This document shows, in pieces, positions 43,692-53,161 of a DNA stretch of 64,000 bases. Source of the DNA: Pseudomonadota bacterium (GTDB lineage: Bacteria; Pseudomonadota; Alphaproteobacteria; Rhizobiales; Rhizobiaceae). Both the position numbers and the translations under genes were made by a program. The notes beneath the pieces are model-generated. The model did no database searches, was not told the DNA's origin, and was given only the letters and a program-made list of their open reading frames with translations. The DNA lies in contig JAEXYH010000083.1 of assembly GCA_023451735.1 (NCBI GenBank), positions 145,995-209,994 of the forward strand. The letters are read 5' to 3'. Every line of letters starts with the position of its first letter. Position 1 is the stretch's first letter.

Positions 43692-45986
43692 CTATAGGGC
43701 TGCGTGGGTTTTCATTTGTATGCGAACAGGCACTGCTTTCGACGCTGGTGTCTTCGACAACTCATCATGATGATCGATCGCAACCAGCACATTAGCTTCA
43801 GGATAGTACGCTCCAATCGTTCCTTGCGGGAGATTATGCTGGGTCACTCTCAGACCATGAAGCTCGCGCGTGATCCCATCTTGGAAATCGCTCACAAGGG
43901 TAATGACCTGACCCTCGTGCAGCCCCGCCGACTGGATATCGTCAGCGCACATAAGCACCACGTCTCGAGTCCCTTCGATCCCGCGGAAGCGATCAGAGTA
44001 TCCGTAAATCGTCGTGTTGAACTGGTCGTTCGACCGCATGGTGACGAGGCGATAGCGCCCCTCGGAATCGCTGAACGCCAAGGCATTAAGCTGTTCTGGT
44101 GTCGTGAAGACTGCTTTTTTCTCTTCGGTCTTCCAGACGCGCTCGTGTGCCGCATTGCCCCGGTAAAATCCGCCCGGCATAAACATACGATCGTTATAGT
44201 GCTCGAATTGATCCGGGTAGGTCGCCTCGATGAGGTCACGGACGAGACCATAGTCACCCGTCCACTTATCCCATTTCAGCGTTGGGCTCGGGGCAACGGT
44301 CGCTCTCGCAATACCAGTCACAATCGCAAGTTCGCTACGCAGGTGCTTGGAAGCCGGCGTACGCTTACCGAGCGAGCCGGAGATGTGCGAAAAGCTGTCT
44401 TCGGTGGTGACGGTCTGCGCGCCCGTGGCTTGCTCGTCGCGCTCTAAGCGTGAAAGGCACGGAAGGATGTAGGACTTCGTGCCTGGAAAGAGGTGGCTTC
44501 GGTTCAGCTTCGTCGAAACGACGACGGTCAAATCCTGCTGGGCCCAGGCGTTTTCCATCGCCTTTTGATCGGGAACGGCGCGGACCAGGTTGCCGCCAAG
44601 CGATATGGTTGCCTTGATCTTTCCCGCCATCATGCCCTTCACGGCATCAACGATCGTCACACCATCTTCGGTTGGCGGGTCAAAATCGAACAGGGACTTC
44701 AGCGTGTCCATGGGGATAAGCTTGGCCTTCTCCGCAACACCGACAGTTCGTTGGCCTTGAACGTTCGAGTGGCCACGCACCGGACAGCATCCAGCACCCT
44801 CGCGGCCGATGTTGCCGCGCAGAAGAAGGAGGTTGACGACCATGGCAACGTTCAGAGCGCCATGTGAATGCTGCGTTAGCCCCATCCCGTAGACACCGAT
44901 CACGCGCTCCGCGTGAGCGTAAATCTCACCGGCACGCCTGATCGCGTCCTCAGTCAGGCCGCTTTCCCCCTCGATTGTGCTCCATTCTGTCGATCGGATA
45001 AGATCGATGAAGCTGTCAAAACCGACCGTGTGCTCATCAATGAAAGGGACGTCGAGAAAGCGCGGCGCTCCGCTCACCAGGGCGGCATCGTCCGCCTCGA
45101 CGAGGACCTTACAGAGACCGAGAATGGCAGCGATGTCACCGCCAGCGCGAACCTGAAGATACTCATCGCTGATCTGGGTCTCGCGCCCCGTCAGCATATC
45201 GACAGGGCTCTGCGGGTTGACGAAGGAAACCAGGCCTTGCTCCATGACAGGATTAAACGTGACAATTTTTGCCCCGCGCTTTTTCGCCTCCTGGAGCGGG
45301 TGAAGGAAGCGCGGGCTGTTCGATCCTGGATTCTGGCCGAAGAAGAAAAAAGCGTCAGCTTTTTCCAGGTCATCCCAAACGATAGTTCCGACCGGAGAGC
45401 CAATCACCTTCTGCAGCCCAACCGATGTCGTCTCGTGGCACATGTTCGAGCTTTGTGGAAGATTGTTGTTGCCGTACGTTCGAGCCAGCAAAGCATAGAG
45501 GTAGGATGCTTCCAAGCCCGCATGACCAGACGAATAGAAAACAACGCTCTCGCGCGGGAGGGACTGTAACGTTTTGCCGATATCTTCGAAGGCGTCTTCC
45601 CAAGCGACTTCAACATACCGATCGGTTGCGCTATCGTAACGCAAGGGGTGTGTCAGTCGGCCGGTCTGTTCGAGGTCGTAGTCTTTCCAATCGCGAAGCG
45701 CGGTCACAGTATGATCGGTCCAGAACTCTGGGGTGCAGCGTGCGCTCGTCAGGTCCGAGATTGTCGCTTTCGCGCCGTTCTCGCAAAACTCAAATGGGTG
45801 ATAATTTACCGGTTTGGGCCAGGCGCAGGAGACGCACATGACGCCTCCCGGCTTGTTCTGTCGGGCCAGTTCCTCAAGAACCATCGGGGACGGCCGCTCA
45901 TCACCAATGATACGTGCGATCGATTTGACTGATCCCCAGCCGCCAGAAGGGCCGTCGGACTCAGGATTGTGCATCATCTCAGTCAT
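43692..45986 (-). CDS. FdhF/YdeP-family molybdopterin oxidoreductase
   Basis: A 764 aa cytoplasmic molybdopterin-guanine-dinucleotide enzyme of the YdeP group. The N-terminal MCVSCAWPKP and EFCENGAKA mark the cluster region. NMCHETTSVGL contains the probable Cys ligand of molybdenum, and RGNIGREGAGCCPVRGHSNV matches the cofactor-binding part. It has the usual C-terminal molydopterin dinucleotide-binding domain. YdeP of E. coli contributes to acid resistance; the substrate is unknown. It lies 73 bp after the catalase-like gene on the same strand and is probably co-transcribed with the PfpI gene. Confidence 0.9.
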   Translation of the reverse strand: MTEMMHNPESDGPSGGWGSVKSIARIIGDERPSPMVLEELARQNKPGGVMCVSCAWPKPVNYHPFEFCENGAKATISDLTSARCTPEFWTDHTVTALRDWKDYDLEQTGRLTHPLRYDSATDRYVEVAWEDAFEDIGKTLQSLPRESVVFYSSGHAGLEASYLYALLARTYGNNNLPQSSNMCHETTSVGLQKVIGSPVGTIVWDDLEKADAFFFFGQNPGSNSPRFLHPLQEAKKRGAKIVTFNPVMEQGLVSFVNPQSPVDMLTGRETQISDEYLQVRAGGDIAAILGLCKVLVEADDAALVSGAPRFLDVPFIDEHTVGFDSFIDLIRSTEWSTIEGESGLTEDAIRRAGEIYAHAERVIGVYGMGLTQHSHGALNVAMVVNLLLLRGNIGREGAGCCPVRGHSNVQGQRTVGVAEKAKLIPMDTLKSLFDFDPPTEDGVTIVDAVKGMMAGKIKATISLGGNLVRAVPDQKAMENAWAQQDLTVVVSTKLNRSHLFPGTKSYILPCLSRLERDEQATGAQTVTTEDSFSHISGSLGKRTPASKHLRSELAIVTGIARATVAPSPTLKWDKWTGDYGLVRDLIEATYPDQFEHYNDRMFMPGGFYRGNAAHERVWKTEEKKAVFTTPEQLNALAFSDSEGRYRLVTMRSNDQFNTTIYGYSDRFRGIEGTRDVVLMCADDIQSAGLHEGQVITLVSDFQDGITRELHGLRVTQHNLPQGTIGAYYPEANVLVAIDHHDELSKTPASKAVPVRIQMKTHAAL

Positions 45987-46059
45987 GGAAGATTTCCGAT
46001 CAAAAAGGACGAAGGCGCTCCGTTTACCGGAACGCCCTGGGGAAGAAGCTCAGGAAGGG

Positions 46060-47136
46060 TTAGTGAGATGGCTCGTGGAACGGGCAGCCATTGAAGCGGG
46101 CTCGGAACTCTGCCGAATGTCGGTAGGGATCTCTACGCGCCCGATTGATGTTGCCGAGCGGCCGGTGCGCATCTAGACCGGTCCACACGCTGAACCGCAT
46201 CTCTTCATCGACCTTTTGGACGTTCACGTCGCTCCAGCTATCCTGTGGCATCGCAGTGACCTTCGCTACAGTAACGAAAGGAGCGTCTTCCTCTTTCCAC
46301 TCGACCGTCGGATCCTCGATGGGCTGGTCTTCCAAATTTCGACAGAGCTGGACCTGGAATTCCCAGACCCCGTTAGTTTCCTGCATTTCCGCCTGAACAG
46401 TTTCGCGAATGGCGTTTTCACGAATGGTTGCGTCAATGAGGGTGTCCGTCCGCTGTGTCAGGTCCGGTGAGATCGGCTTCAATTTGAACTTGGCTACGTA
46501 ATCACCGTAGCGGAACGGTGTGACGCTGAAATATGTCTCGCCAAGTGGGTCAGAATTCGGCGCGCCACCGAGGGATTGAATGGTCGGGCTAGCAACACCG
46601 ACCGCTTCAAGGCCCTTGTTCACCGTCTGGAGCACGCTCGACAGCACAGTCTTGGTGCCTTCCATCCGGTCTGTCGTCTTTGCGAGAAGCTTCAGACTGG
46701 ATAAAAATTTCTTGGCATTCGGGGCTTGAAAGACAGGGCCGTTGACCATGATGAAATCTTGTGTCGAGCCTTCGGCGTCAGGAAGCCGCGGCCCTTCGAC
46801 ATCAAGCACCTTCATGGCAAGGCCTCGAGGCAAGGAGATTGCGTCGGGAAGAATATCGCCGGCATTCGTCGAGAGGCGGAGAAAAACCTTGTGAGCTCCG
46901 GGCGTCGCGAACATACCCTGGGCCAGCTCAGGCGGCAGGCCGGCTGCGACTGTCATCGCCGCTTCGATGATGCCATGCGCCTTCGCATGCACTGAGCGGA
47001 CGGCATGACCATAATCTTCCGCCGTCTTCTGCATAATGACGTCGAACTGTTCATTCAGACCAGCAATCGTCTCTGTCTCGTCATCTCTGATGCTCTCCAG
47101 ATCAGATGAATAGCGAATTCGCTGTGATATCGACAT
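46060..47136 (-). CDS. Catalase-like heme protein (y4iL/SrpA type)
   Basis: A 358 aa protein of the short catalase-related group. It has RSVHAKAHGIIEAAMTV, corresponding to the distal His region (vHAxahG), and FLRLSTNAGDILPDAISLPR, followed by GLAMKVLDVEGPRLPD. The usual proximal Tyr motif of true catalases was not found, so it may be a peroxidase or another heme protein. The ATG at 47136 is chosen; the open frame to 47175 adds no family residues. It sits between the PfpI gene (90 bp upstream) and the YdeP-type gene. Confidence 0.82.
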   Translation of the reverse strand: MSISQRIRYSSDLESIRDDETETIAGLNEQFDVIMQKTAEDYGHAVRSVHAKAHGIIEAAMTVAAGLPPELAQGMFATPGAHKVFLRLSTNAGDILPDAISLPRGLAMKVLDVEGPRLPDAEGSTQDFIMVNGPVFQAPNAKKFLSSLKLLAKTTDRMEGTKTVLSSVLQTVNKGLEAVGVASPTIQSLGGAPNSDPLGETYFSVTPFRYGDYVAKFKLKPISPDLTQRTDTLIDATIRENAIRETVQAEMQETNGVWEFQVQLCRNLEDQPIEDPTVEWKEEDAPFVTVAKVTAMPQDSWSDVNVQKVDEEMRFSVWTGLDAHRPLGNINRARRDPYRHSAEFRARFNGCPFHEPSH

Positions 47137-47225
47137 GAGGCGCTCCCCGAAAGAACGGGAAACGCTGCACTTCAAGCGAAGGTTCCGCTAGCAAAAGTGC
47201 TGATATATAGTCATAAAACAACGGG

Positions 47226-47795
47226 TTATGCGCTGCGTGTCTGCCCGCGATGTTTTCCTTCTTCGAACTCCTCGACGATCTTGTCGCAGAATGCCGGAAG
47301 GTCGTCAGGTGTTCTGCTAGTGACAAGGCCCTGATCGCAGACCACCTCCTCGTCGACCCATGTGCCGCCTGCGTTTTCGATGTCTTTGCGGACCGTCGGA
47401 AACGAGGTCACGGTCCGTCCTTGAAGAACGTCGGCTTCCACCAACAGCCATGGTCCGTGACAGATGACACCTACCGGTTTGCCCTGTTGGAAGAACGAAT
47501 GTACGAGAGCGACCACGTCCTTATCGGCCCGGAGCTTGTCAGCACCGACACAACCGCCGGGAATGACAAGCCCATCGAATTCCGCAGCGGAAACTTCAGC
47601 AACCGCCTTGTCCACCAGAAAACTGCCACCTGCATCGAGATCGTTATTGTTCGTCTTGGCCTCGCCCTTCTCGATACCGATTACGGTTACCGACGCACCA
47701 GCCGCCTCAACGGCGTCCTTCGGCTGCTTGAATTCGGGCTCTTCGGTACCGCGTGGTGCGATAAGGATCGCAATTTTTCTGCCGTTCAACGTCAT
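47226..47795 (-). CDS. DJ-1/PfpI-family protein (type 1 glutamine amidotransferase-like)
   Basis: A 189 aa protein of the PfpI/YhbO group. The nucleophile elbow is PVGVICHGPWLLVEADVLQG with the reactive Cys; the Glu-containing region is IAILIAPRGTEEPEF and the oxyanion strand FDGLVIPGG. Relatives protect against glycation or act as general stress chaperones. GGAAA lies before the ATG at 47795, and a consensus EcfG-type promoter lies just upstream. It heads a minus-strand operon with the catalase-like and molybdoenzyme genes. Confidence 0.92.
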   Translation of the reverse strand: MTLNGRKIAILIAPRGTEEPEFKQPKDAVEAAGASVTVIGIEKGEAKTNNNDLDAGGSFLVDKAVAEVSAAEFDGLVIPGGCVGADKLRADKDVVALVHSFFQQGKPVGVICHGPWLLVEADVLQGRTVTSFPTVRKDIENAGGTWVDEEVVCDQGLVTSRTPDDLPAFCDKIVEEFEEGKHRGQTRSA

Positions 47796-47828
47796 TGAAG
47801 TTTCCTTTTGCGTTCACTGGAGGCGGCC

Positions 47829-47853
47829 AACGAAGAAGCAGCGATGATGTTCC
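47829..47853 (-). promoter_or_regulatory. EcfG-type promoter of the PfpI operon
   Basis: Read on the minus strand, GGAAC (47853-47849), 16 bases and CGTT (47832-47829) match the EcfG consensus exactly. The start codon at 47795 is about 34 bases further on. This predicts stress-dependent transcription of pfpI, the catalase-like gene and the molybdoenzyme gene. Confidence 0.65.
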
Positions 47854-47885
47854 GGATCGTCGGCTCATGGATTGTCCTGCAGCGC

Positions 47886-47910
47886 GGAACAGCCGCTCGA
47901 TCTGTGAGTT
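47886..47910 (+). promoter_or_regulatory. Candidate EcfG-type promoter of topoisomerase IB
   Basis: GGAAC (47886-47890), 16 bases, then AGTT (47907-47910) differ from the consensus only in the first base of the -10 element. It points rightwards, only 8 bases before the ATG at 47919, so the transcript would be leaderless or the true start would be slightly downstream. It is back to back with the PfpI promoter. Confidence 0.45.
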
Positions 47911-47918
47911 ATTGGCCA

Positions 47919-48989
47919 ATGAACCAGATCATTACGAAAATCGACACAATCGCGGTTGAAGCGAAGCTTGCCTCAGGGCTTGTTTATGTTCCAGGTCTGG
48001 AGACCGGGATCACGCGTAAGGTGGGGGCCAACGGCTTCTTGTATTATCGTCCAGACGGGCGGCGGATAAAAGAAGCCGATGAGATAAAACGTCTGAACGC
48101 CTTGGCGATCCCACCGGCATACACCGATGTGGTGATATCAACTAATCCTTTCTCGCATCTGCAAGCAATCGGCAAAGATGCGCGGGGCCGGAGGCAATAT
48201 CGTTACCATCCTGACTGGCACGCAGAACGCGGCAAGGCGAAATTTGAACGGCTCGTCGATTTTGCGGACCGCTTGCCTGATTTGCGTGAAAGGGTCGAGC
48301 AGGACCTCCGTTCTCGCGGTCTTGGCATGGATAAGGCGCTGGCCACCGTAGTGTGGATGCTCGATAACCTCTACATCCGCGTCGGCAACGCGACCTATGC
48401 AGAGGCGAACAAGTCCTACGGTCTGACGACCTTGCGCAGCCGGCACGTGAAGGTCGAGGGCGGCAGCTTGAAGTTCCGCTTCAAAGGCAAGTCCGGCAAG
48501 GAATGGAACTTGGCGCACAGCGATCGGCGTATCGCCAACGTCGTTCGAAAACTGCAGGAACTTCCAGGTCAGCATCTCTTCCAATACGTTTGCGATGACG
48601 GTGGCCGCCGCGCGATTTCCTCCCATGACGTCAACGATTACATTCGCGAAGTGACCGGAGACGATTTCAGTTCGAAGCAGTTCCGAACCTGGGGCGCCAC
48701 TTGTATGGCGGTCGAAGTACTGGCGGCGCTTGAGGTGGCCGCCACGAAACGTGAACTGAACCGTCAGTTGAACGAAGCGGTCGACGAAGTGGCTGCAAAG
48801 CTCGTCAACACACGCGCTGTGTGCCGCTCATCCTACATCCATCCAGCCGTGTTTGAGGATTTCCAGTCGGGGATGCTGCGAGACGTCCTGAAGCTCAAGA
48901 GCAAAAGCGAGCGTTTGCAGCAGTGGCTAGACAAGGAAGAAATACGTGTGCTGCGATGGCTGAAGCGCCGAACGGCGGCAGCTGCATGA
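47919..48989 (+). CDS. DNA topoisomerase IB
   Basis: A 356 aa poxvirus-type topoisomerase IB that relaxes supercoils through a 3'-phosphotyrosine intermediate. The catalytic core has KDARGRRQYRYHPDWHAERG, VRVGNATYAEANKSYGLTTL-like residues (YIRVGNATYAEANKSYGL), FRFKGKSGKEW and the active Tyr in RSSYIHPAV (about Tyr306). The open frame runs up to 47808, but similarity starts near MNQIITKID. In alphaproteobacteria such enzymes are accessory and often stress-linked, which suits the neighbouring promoter and repair genes. Confidence 0.93.
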   Translation: MNQIITKIDTIAVEAKLASGLVYVPGLETGITRKVGANGFLYYRPDGRRIKEADEIKRLNALAIPPAYTDVVISTNPFSHLQAIGKDARGRRQYRYHPDWHAERGKAKFERLVDFADRLPDLRERVEQDLRSRGLGMDKALATVVWMLDNLYIRVGNATYAEANKSYGLTTLRSRHVKVEGGSLKFRFKGKSGKEWNLAHSDRRIANVVRKLQELPGQHLFQYVCDDGGRRAISSHDVNDYIREVTGDDFSSKQFRTWGATCMAVEVLAALEVAATKRELNRQLNEAVDEVAAKLVNTRAVCRSSYIHPAVFEDFQSGMLRDVLKLKSKSERLQQWLDKEEIRVLRWLKRRTAAAA

Positions 48990-49066
48990 CGTCCACGTAA
49001 TTTCCTCAGCCCCGCCAACGGTTTAATCGTCCGATGGTCAGCCTTTTAAAAAAATACAGAAAACGG

Positions 49067-49477
49067 ATGAGTACGATGAAGACATTTGGAATAGCCTATT
49101 TCTCGACGCTCGTCCTGTTCTTGGCTATCGATGCCATCTGGCTGGGCGTAGTTGCCCGCAAGTTCTACCAACAGCAACTCGGTGATATGATGCTGCCGTC
49201 GCCAAATCTTGCGGTGGCCGCAGTGTTTTACCTGTTCTTCGCTGCAGCGATTGTTGTTCTGGCAGTCCGGCCCGGGCTTGAAGTGGGGTCGCTCTGGACA
49301 GCGGCCGGCTATGGCGCCTTGCTCGGGCTCGCCGCTTACGGGACCTACGATATCACCAACCTGTCAACCATAAGGAACTGGCCCGTAACCCTCAGCGTCG
49401 TCGATATGATCTGGGGCACTGTGCTGACAGGGCTCGCTAGCGCAGGTGGATATGCTGTAGCTCGCCACTACGGATAG
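49067..49477 (+). CDS. DUF2177-family membrane protein
   Basis: A 136 aa membrane protein with four hydrophobic segments. Family motifs are FLAIDAIWLGVVARKFYQ, AVFYLFFAAAIVVLAVRPG, YDITNLSTIRNWP and VVDMIWGTVLTG. The function is unknown, but in other bacteria DUF2177 genes often sit with photolyase, TspO and fatty-acid modification genes of light-response clusters; here TspO and photolyase lie within 8 kb. ATG 49067 or 49076 is the likely start. Confidence 0.85.
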   Translation: MSTMKTFGIAYFSTLVLFLAIDAIWLGVVARKFYQQQLGDMMLPSPNLAVAAVFYLFFAAAIVVLAVRPGLEVGSLWTAAGYGALLGLAAYGTYDITNLSTIRNWPVTLSVVDMIWGTVLTGLASAGGYAVARHYG

Positions 49478-49523
49478 TCGCTTTTTCAGACAATCTGAGA
49501 CCTTCAAAAGACTGGAGAATGAC

Positions 49524-52500
49524 TTGCGCGTATCCGAGTATTCAAGTTTTACGATCCCGGTCTTGCCATCTCCGGTACAGATTAACCCGTCACTCATCGC
49601 AGCCAAGCTTGTCGAGATCGTGCAGGTGAACCAGCTACCGCATGTCTTCATTGCGTCGACGGATGGGACAGCGGAACAAATCGCCAAAGCCGCCAGATGT
49701 CTCGGGCCAGATATCGATGTTATTCTGCTCCCACCCTGGGACTGCCTTCCTTTCGATCGGGTTGCCCCTTCGAAACAGGCAATGGGAAGGCGCATGGATG
49801 CGCTTCGTGTATGGCTACAACCCTCATCGAAACTCAGACTACTTATCACGTCATTAGGCGCGGCTCTGCAGCCGGTTCCACCCCTTTCCATTGTTCAGGA
49901 CAGCGAGATCACCTTAAAGGTTGACCAGCCTTTCGATCGCGATGTGTTCAGGGAATTCGTTATCAGAACCGGCTATGTGGAGGAGGCGCTGGCTGACGAG
50001 CCTGGGGAACTCGTCTTCCGTGACGACATCGTTGACATTTTTCCCGCTGGCAGCTCGTTGCCGATGCGAATCGTGCTTGATGACAATGGCCGGATCGAGG
50101 AGCTGCGGTTCTACGATCCTGCGACTCAGCGGACGACCGAGACAGTCGATCAAATGACCTTCGGGCCAGCGTCCGAATTGATCCACGATGGAATTGGAGT
50201 CGCGGCCGACGGGCGCGCCATACCTGTCGAACGCCAGATGCTGCAGACATACGGCAGAGTGCCAGCGCTGTTTGATATCATTGCAGACAGCTCTGTCTGC
50301 TTACAGCACGGTTGGGAAGGCAAGCTCGGCGAACTTGTTGCGACCATTCAAGACGCGACAGAGGCGCAGGCGCAGTCGGGCGCGCGCCGCGAGTCACATG
50401 CTTTCTATCTTAGTGAAGATCGGTTTCTTGAAGAGATCGCTCGGTTTGATCGCTTTGCCATCGATTATTCGGACGCACTTCCCTTGCATGAAATCGAAGG
50501 CCGCAATCGTCGGAAAGCCTTGGCCGAATTTACCCATCAGCAAATGCTGAAGGGCAAAACTATTGTCTTGGCTGGTTGCGGCGTCGACATGGATGGTCTG
50601 TTGCGCGCCGTGGCGCAAGTATCAGAGATAACGGCGGCGAATGACTGGATGGCATGTCTTTCGGCTCCATCCGGATCTTTGCTGACCCTCAAATGCGGAT
50701 TGGATCGTGGCTTCGCGGTCGGCGACATCCACGTTGTGACGCCGACCGACGTCTTCGGCGAGAATATTGAAGAGGTCGATACGTCGAGCTTCCTGAGAGA
50801 GCCGCAAATTCGACTCGGCGACGTCGTGGTTCACGAAAACCATGGCGTCGGGATCTTGAAGGCGCTCGAAACGGTACAGGTAGAGGGCATCGGTCAAGAC
50901 GCGGCGCGGCTGGAATATCGAGACGGCGCGTCCATCCTCGTGACGATGTCGGAGTTCGGTAAACTCTGGCGCTACGGATCGGCGCCCGATACGGTATCAC
51001 TGGATCGCCTTCATACAGAAGCGTGGTCAAAACGTCGCGCAGTGATCAACAAGGACATTGCAAAAGCGGCGCGCCATCTTCGGCGGCTTGCCAAGGTTCG
51101 GGGCGAAACCACTGCGGAGGAATACGCTCCACCTCAGAAGGCCTTCGCAGAATTCGTGCGCCGGTTCCCTTACTCTGAGACAGCTCATCAGTCATCGGCG
51201 ATCCGAGCAGTTCTCCAAGATTTGAGTTCTGGGACGCCAATGAACCGCCTCGTCTGCGGTGATGTCGGTTTTGGTAAAACTGAAATCGCGTTGCGGGCCG
51301 CGGCTGCGCTGGCCTTCTGTGGCGCGCAGGTAGTGGTAATAGCCCCGACGACCGTGCTGGCCCGTCAGCATTATCTCACGTTCCAGCGTCGATTTGCCAA
51401 CATGGCCGTCAAAGTCGAGATGCTGTCAAGGGTCGTTGAGCGAAAGGTGGCAGCCGAGGTTAAAGCCGGCTTGGCCTCTGGAGAGGTCGGCATCGTCATC
51501 GCCACGCAGGCCGTTCTTGCCAAAGATGTCCGTTTCGCTCGCCTTGGCCTTTTGGTCATTGATGAGGAGCATAAGTTCGGAGCGCGTGACAAACAGGCGA
51601 TGCGATCGCTTTCGCCTTCGCTACATGTCCTGGCCATGTCTGCAACACCAATCCCGCGGACACTGCAATCGGCGATGATCGGTATCCAGGACGTCAGCAT
51701 CCTCGCGACATCACCGTCAAAACGGCGTCCAGTCAGAACAACGCTTGGACCATACGATGGAGCTTCCATGCGTGTCGCACTGCTGCGGGAGTTTCGCCGC
51801 GGCGGACAAAGTTTCGTTGTGGTCCCGCAGATCGAAGATATCGATGGCGTTCATCAAATTCTAAAAGATCTTGTTCCCGAACTGTCGGTGCGCGTCGCGC
51901 ACGGCAAAATGAAAGCTGCCGAGATGGATGAGGTCATGGTTGGCTTCGGCGATGGCGACGGGGACATCCTTCTGTCCACCAATATTATCGAAAGCGGCCT
52001 CGATGTGCCGCGCGCCAACACCATCGTCATCTGGCGGGCTGATCGATTTGGTATCGCGCAGTTGCATCAATTGCGTGGCAGGGTGGGACGCGGTCGGACG
52101 CAAGGTTCCGCTATGCTTCTTGCAGACGACGATATCGCGCAAGAAACGCGTGCTCGCCTGAAGACCATGGAGGCCCATGACCGCCTGGGCGCGGGATTCG
52201 CGCTTAGCATGCAGGATCTGGATATGCGCGGCGCCGGCGATATCGTTGGTGACGATCAGGCCGGTCACATGAAACTGCTCGGCATTAGTCTTTACCAAAA
52301 GCTTCTGGAGCGCGCGGTGCTAGCTGCCGGTAAAAGGGGCTCTCGCGAGCAGCAGGATGTCTGGATCAACCTCGGCATCACCCAGACCATTCCCGACGCC
52401 TACGTGTCGGATGGCTCGGTCAGACTGGATCTCTACGCACGTCTCCTGCGCGCACGTGATCAACAAGCCTTGGACGAGCTTGAAGACGAGTTCGACGACC

Positions 52501-52778
52501 GTTTCGGTGACGTCCCTGATCAGGTGTCGACACTGATCCGTCTTGCCCGACTTCGCATAGCTGCCAATGGAAATGGAGTTAGCAGGATCGACGCTGGACC
52601 GCACGGCCTGTCGTTAAGTTTTGAAGCGAAACCCAGCCGGGAACGGATCGATGAGATGATGCGGATCTGCGAGGGCGAATACCGAAACGAGCGGCTCATA
52701 TTCAAGCTCTCAACAGATAACGCGGTTCAGCGGCTTTCACATCTTGAGAAGATTTTACGCCACACCCCGTCACCCTGA
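49524..52778 (+). CDS. Mfd-like transcription-repair coupling helicase (paralogue)
   Basis: A 1084 aa DNA translocase with full Mfd architecture. The UvrB-like N-terminal part is at about 1-270 (LLPPWDCLPFDRVAPSKQAM). The RNA-polymerase-interacting CarD-like domain is at about 420-500 (IRLGDVVVHENHGVGILKAL). The RecG-type motor has GDVGFGKTEIA, VIDEEHKFG, SATPIPRTLQ and RGRVGRGRTQGSAML, and the C-terminal TRCF domain ends at about 1050. The TTG start at 49524 follows GGAGA. The housekeeping Mfd is usually about 1150-1170 aa and placed elsewhere, so this is probably a second, accessory copy. It would displace stalled polymerase and recruit UvrA. Confidence 0.88.
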   Translation: MRVSEYSSFTIPVLPSPVQINPSLIAAKLVEIVQVNQLPHVFIASTDGTAEQIAKAARCLGPDIDVILLPPWDCLPFDRVAPSKQAMGRRMDALRVWLQPSSKLRLLITSLGAALQPVPPLSIVQDSEITLKVDQPFDRDVFREFVIRTGYVEEALADEPGELVFRDDIVDIFPAGSSLPMRIVLDDNGRIEELRFYDPATQRTTETVDQMTFGPASELIHDGIGVAADGRAIPVERQMLQTYGRVPALFDIIADSSVCLQHGWEGKLGELVATIQDATEAQAQSGARRESHAFYLSEDRFLEEIARFDRFAIDYSDALPLHEIEGRNRRKALAEFTHQQMLKGKTIVLAGCGVDMDGLLRAVAQVSEITAANDWMACLSAPSGSLLTLKCGLDRGFAVGDIHVVTPTDVFGENIEEVDTSSFLREPQIRLGDVVVHENHGVGILKALETVQVEGIGQDAARLEYRDGASILVTMSEFGKLWRYGSAPDTVSLDRLHTEAWSKRRAVINKDIAKAARHLRRLAKVRGETTAEEYAPPQKAFAEFVRRFPYSETAHQSSAIRAVLQDLSSGTPMNRLVCGDVGFGKTEIALRAAAALAFCGAQVVVIAPTTVLARQHYLTFQRRFANMAVKVEMLSRVVERKVAAEVKAGLASGEVGIVIATQAVLAKDVRFARLGLLVIDEEHKFGARDKQAMRSLSPSLHVLAMSATPIPRTLQSAMIGIQDVSILATSPSKRRPVRTTLGPYDGASMRVALLREFRRGGQSFVVVPQIEDIDGVHQILKDLVPELSVRVAHGKMKAAEMDEVMVGFGDGDGDILLSTNIIESGLDVPRANTIVIWRADRFGIAQLHQLRGRVGRGRTQGSAMLLADDDIAQETRARLKTMEAHDRLGAGFALSMQDLDMRGAGDIVGDDQAGHMKLLGISLYQKLLERAVLAAGKRGSREQQDVWINLGITQTIPDAYVSDGSVRLDLYARLLRARDQQALDELEDEFDDRFGDVPDQVSTLIRLARLRIAANGNGVSRIDAGPHGLSLSFEAKPSRERIDEMMRICEGEYRNERLIFKLSTDNAVQRLSHLEKILRHTPSP

Positions 52779-52843
52779 TGCTTAAATTTAGACCCGCTGA
52801 TCGCTTGGCTGGGCGCCAGACGTTGTAGCAACCGGAGGAACTA

Positions 52844-53161
52844 ATGTCGGACACAAGCACCACCACAATAACAGCCCTGTTCCGAACGCGTGAAGATGCT
52901 GACTTGGCGATCGAGCACCTTGTGCAGAAGAACGGCGTGCCTCGACCCGACATCTTTGTTCAACCGACCTCAAACGAAAACTCAGGTGGCACAGCACCAT
53001 CTGGTGGCGATCGGTCTCATGAAGACGGTTCGCGAGACGACGGAAAATTATTAGGGGAAATCGAAGTTTCGGTCGATCTAGCCACGAATGATATAGCCGC
53101 AGTCCAACGCACGCTAGGGGACGCGGGCGCCATTCACGTGTCCGGGCGATCTTTGAAATGA
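52844..53161 (+). CDS. Small conserved-looking hypothetical protein
   Basis: A 105 aa protein with a beta-alpha-beta start (TITALFRTREDADLAIEHLV), a polar Gly/Ser/Asp-rich linker (about 45-68) and a C-terminal half (GEIEVSVDLATNDIAAVQRT). This shape resembles small ACT- or ferredoxin-like domains, but no family can be named. CGGAGGAA lies before the ATG. Its stop overlaps the monooxygenase start by four bases (ATGA), so the two are translationally coupled. Confidence 0.7.
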   Translation: MSDTSTTTITALFRTREDADLAIEHLVQKNGVPRPDIFVQPTSNENSGGTAPSGGDRSHEDGSRDDGKLLGEIEVSVDLATNDIAAVQRTLGDAGAIHVSGRSLK

